DNA from: Mnemiopsis leidyi
Lineage: Eukaryota > Ctenophora > Tentaculata > Lobata > Bolinopsidae
Assembly: GCA_000226015.1 (NCBI GenBank)
Contig: JH154460.1
Span: forward strand, 60,885 to 83,740
DNA length: 22,856 nt
Direction: 5' to 3'
A program made the translations under genes and the position numbers. Each line of letters starts with the position of its first letter. Positions within the stretch are counted from its first letter, which is position 1. This document shows, in pieces, positions 21,113 through 22,856 of this stretch. A model generated the notes under the pieces. It worked only from the letters and a program-made list of their open reading frames with translations. It was not told the DNA's origin and did not search any database.

Positions 21113-22340
21113 TTGTACACCGTCGCGCGTGTAGATTCTTTTTGTAGGATTTTAATCGATTGATCGTTTTTTATATGTACTTCGTATTTTTATCATAAAT
21201 ATCTTTCATGCAGATTTCCTTTAAGCTTAAAAATAGCGGGGCAATTGTAGCGGGAGCCGGATCCGTTCGAAAATCAAAATAGAATTTGTCGCGGTGATAC
21301 CGGCCGAGTCTCGCAGCTCAAAGCTGAACGTTTGGTTAGAACGGTAGACGGATATAATCTCGTCAGAATAAAAGGAGGAAATTATTAAATCAAATTTCAC
21401 TAAATGAGGAATATAGCGTCAGCTCTTATACAATCCGATTGATTTTCTTGTCAACAATTTGTTGAAAAAAGATCTCACAAAAATATTTTCAGGAGTTACG
21501 ACTTTTCAAACCTTTTATTTATATTGTTATTCTTGTAGACAACTTGATACAACTGCCTTCCTTAATGCGGGATGTCACGGGAATTAGCGACAGACGAGAT
21601 CGATGTGCAGTTTTGCCATAGCAACAAAAAGTACACGTCCAGCATAGTTCTATTGCATGTTTTTATAGCGCCGTTTTAGTTTGAGTCTCACGATACAAGG
21701 CATGAATATTATCAATGCTGTTAGATAGGTAGCGTGGCATGCAAACGTATGCATACGCAAACGTATTTGTCGACGAAATTTCACGTATTCCGATTTCCAG
21801 GACATTTAGAACGAAAAAATCATAATTTGACCTTGTTAGAGGTATAACGAAGGCGCAAAATTTGCAAGAAAAAAACGTTTAATTTACCTTCGGTTATCCA
21901 GGTGAACAGCTTGGATCCTTATATATATAAGTTAAGGCAGTTATATATAAGTTATAACCCAGCTTTATGACGGATAAGATTCTAAGATTAGGGCCAGCTA
22001 GGCGAGGCCAAGTTCCCTATTACCATACCTTTTGTTTGTTTCTACAGTACAATAGAAAGGATCCTAACTCGCCTCTGTCTTGAACAACATTCATGAGATG
22101 TGGTTCATTGACATTCAGACTTTATGAACAAGCTGGTGTACGATATAATCCTGTAGATCCTATTGCTGTAAATTGGAGAGAAAGGAATTATTGCACGTGA
22201 CGTTTACGGCGGCAGTTTAAGATAGAGGTGAGTGGGCTAAATTTAACATGGCTCTATCAAAGCTGTTAATCGTGTTGTTGAGAGTGTGGGATGTTAATCA
22301 TCTGATTTTTCAGTATCCTGATAGTTACTGTTGCACGATA
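21113..22340. other. 3' flank and intergenic, no supported gene
   Basis: A candidate polyadenylation signal AATAAA lies at 21367-21372, about 255 bases after the stop of the membrane-protein gene. The remainder is AT-rich with a TATATATAAG duplication near 21920-21955 and no supported gene. Confidence 0.4.
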
Positions 22341-22344
22341 GTAT

Positions 22345-22856
22345 TAACAACTGAACTGTCACATAGTAACGTAATACGAACCTGCCACTTAGTTACGTAC
22401 CTATCACCTAGTTATGTATCTGTCACCTAGTTACGAACCTGCCACCTAGTTACGAACCTGCCACTTAGTTACGTACCTGTCACCTAGTTACGAACCTGTC
22501 ACCTAGTTACGTACCTGTCACCTAGTTACGTACCTGCCACCTAGTTACGAACCTGCCACTTAGTTACGTACCTGTCACTTAGTTACGTACATGTTTCCTA
22601 GTTACGTACCTGCCACTTAGTTACGAACCTGTCACCTAGTTACGTACCTGTCACCTAGTTACGTACCTGGCACTTAGTTACGTACATGTCACTTAGTTAC
22701 GTACATGTTCCTAGTTACGTACCTGTCACCTATTTACGTACCTGTCACTTAGTTACGCACCTGTCACTTAGTTACGTACCTGTCACCTAGTTACGTACCT
22801 GTCACCTAGTTACGTACCTGTCACCTAGTTACGTACCTGTCACCTAGTTACGTACC
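22345..22856. repeat. 19-bp tandem satellite, about 26 copies, running off the window
   Basis: Head-to-tail units of TAGTTACGTACCTGTCACC with recurring variants (GAACC for GTACC, TGCCACTTAG for TGTCACCTAG, a few indels). Homogeneity rises towards the right end, so the array core probably lies beyond the window. The unit contains the palindrome TACGTA. The unit length is not a multiple of three, so the reading frame entering it (22248-22430) is incidental. Confidence 0.95.

Noticed and set aside
22248..22430. 60-codon plus-strand frame entering the satellite
   Set aside because: Its C-terminal half is satellite sequence, and no homologous feature is seen in the first half.

Overview
This window is AT-rich animal nuclear DNA. 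It has spliced genes with short exons, GT-AG introns, microsatellites, minisatellites and MITE-like inverted repeats, and no sign of bacterial gene organisation. A GFP-fold gene lies beside an immunoglobulin-superfamily membrane receptor. GFP homologues occur mainly in cnidarians and more rarely in copepods, ctenophores and amphioxus, so a cnidarian is the best guess and a hydrozoan or anthozoan is possible. That assignment is inference. All gene models were assembled by hand from splice signals and reading-frame phase; nothing was searched or aligned by computer.

Left part (1-5,000). A TG-derived microsatellite fills 1-345. It is followed by a six-exon plus-strand gene (812-3387) for a 239-residue GFP-like protein. 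The fold signatures and the length of the family are kept, but the chromophore tripeptide, the catalytic Arg and the catalytic Glu all appear replaced. The gene is therefore an intact but presumably non-fluorescent GFP paralogue. Its intron 3 holds degenerate telomere-like CCCTAA repeats and its intron 5 holds a 288-bp palindromic MITE. A second, unrelated MITE family has one copy just downstream and two more copies in and beside the Ig gene.

Middle part (5,000-12,600). No convincing gene was found. This stretch holds simple repeats, a possible LTR-like fragment near 7.4-8.3 kb, and two compact promoter-like clusters, each with three CCAAT boxes. One (9.70-9.85 kb) points leftwards with a TATA box. 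The other (12.05-12.16 kb) lies upstream of the Ig gene and also has E2F-like and NRF1-like sites.

Right part (12,600-22,856). An eight-exon plus-strand gene (12611-15598) encodes a 304-residue type I membrane protein with a signal peptide, a V-set-like Ig domain, a second atypical Ig-like region, one transmembrane helix and a short basic tail. Converging on it from the minus strand is a two-exon gene (16371-16767) for a 61-residue secreted peptide with a signal peptide, an acidic middle and an amphipathic C-terminus. A 42-bp minisatellite at 18.3-18.6 kb carries five evenly spaced CACGTG E-boxes. A two-exon plus-strand gene (20209-21112) encodes a 252-residue membrane protein with an acylation-like N-terminus, one transmembrane helix and a leucine heptad run. 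The window ends inside a 19-bp tandem satellite.

The four genes need not act together. Surface recognition (Ig receptor), a secreted peptide and a chromophore-less GFP homologue in 16 kb would suit an accessory or immune-type locus, but the sequence alone does not show a shared pathway.
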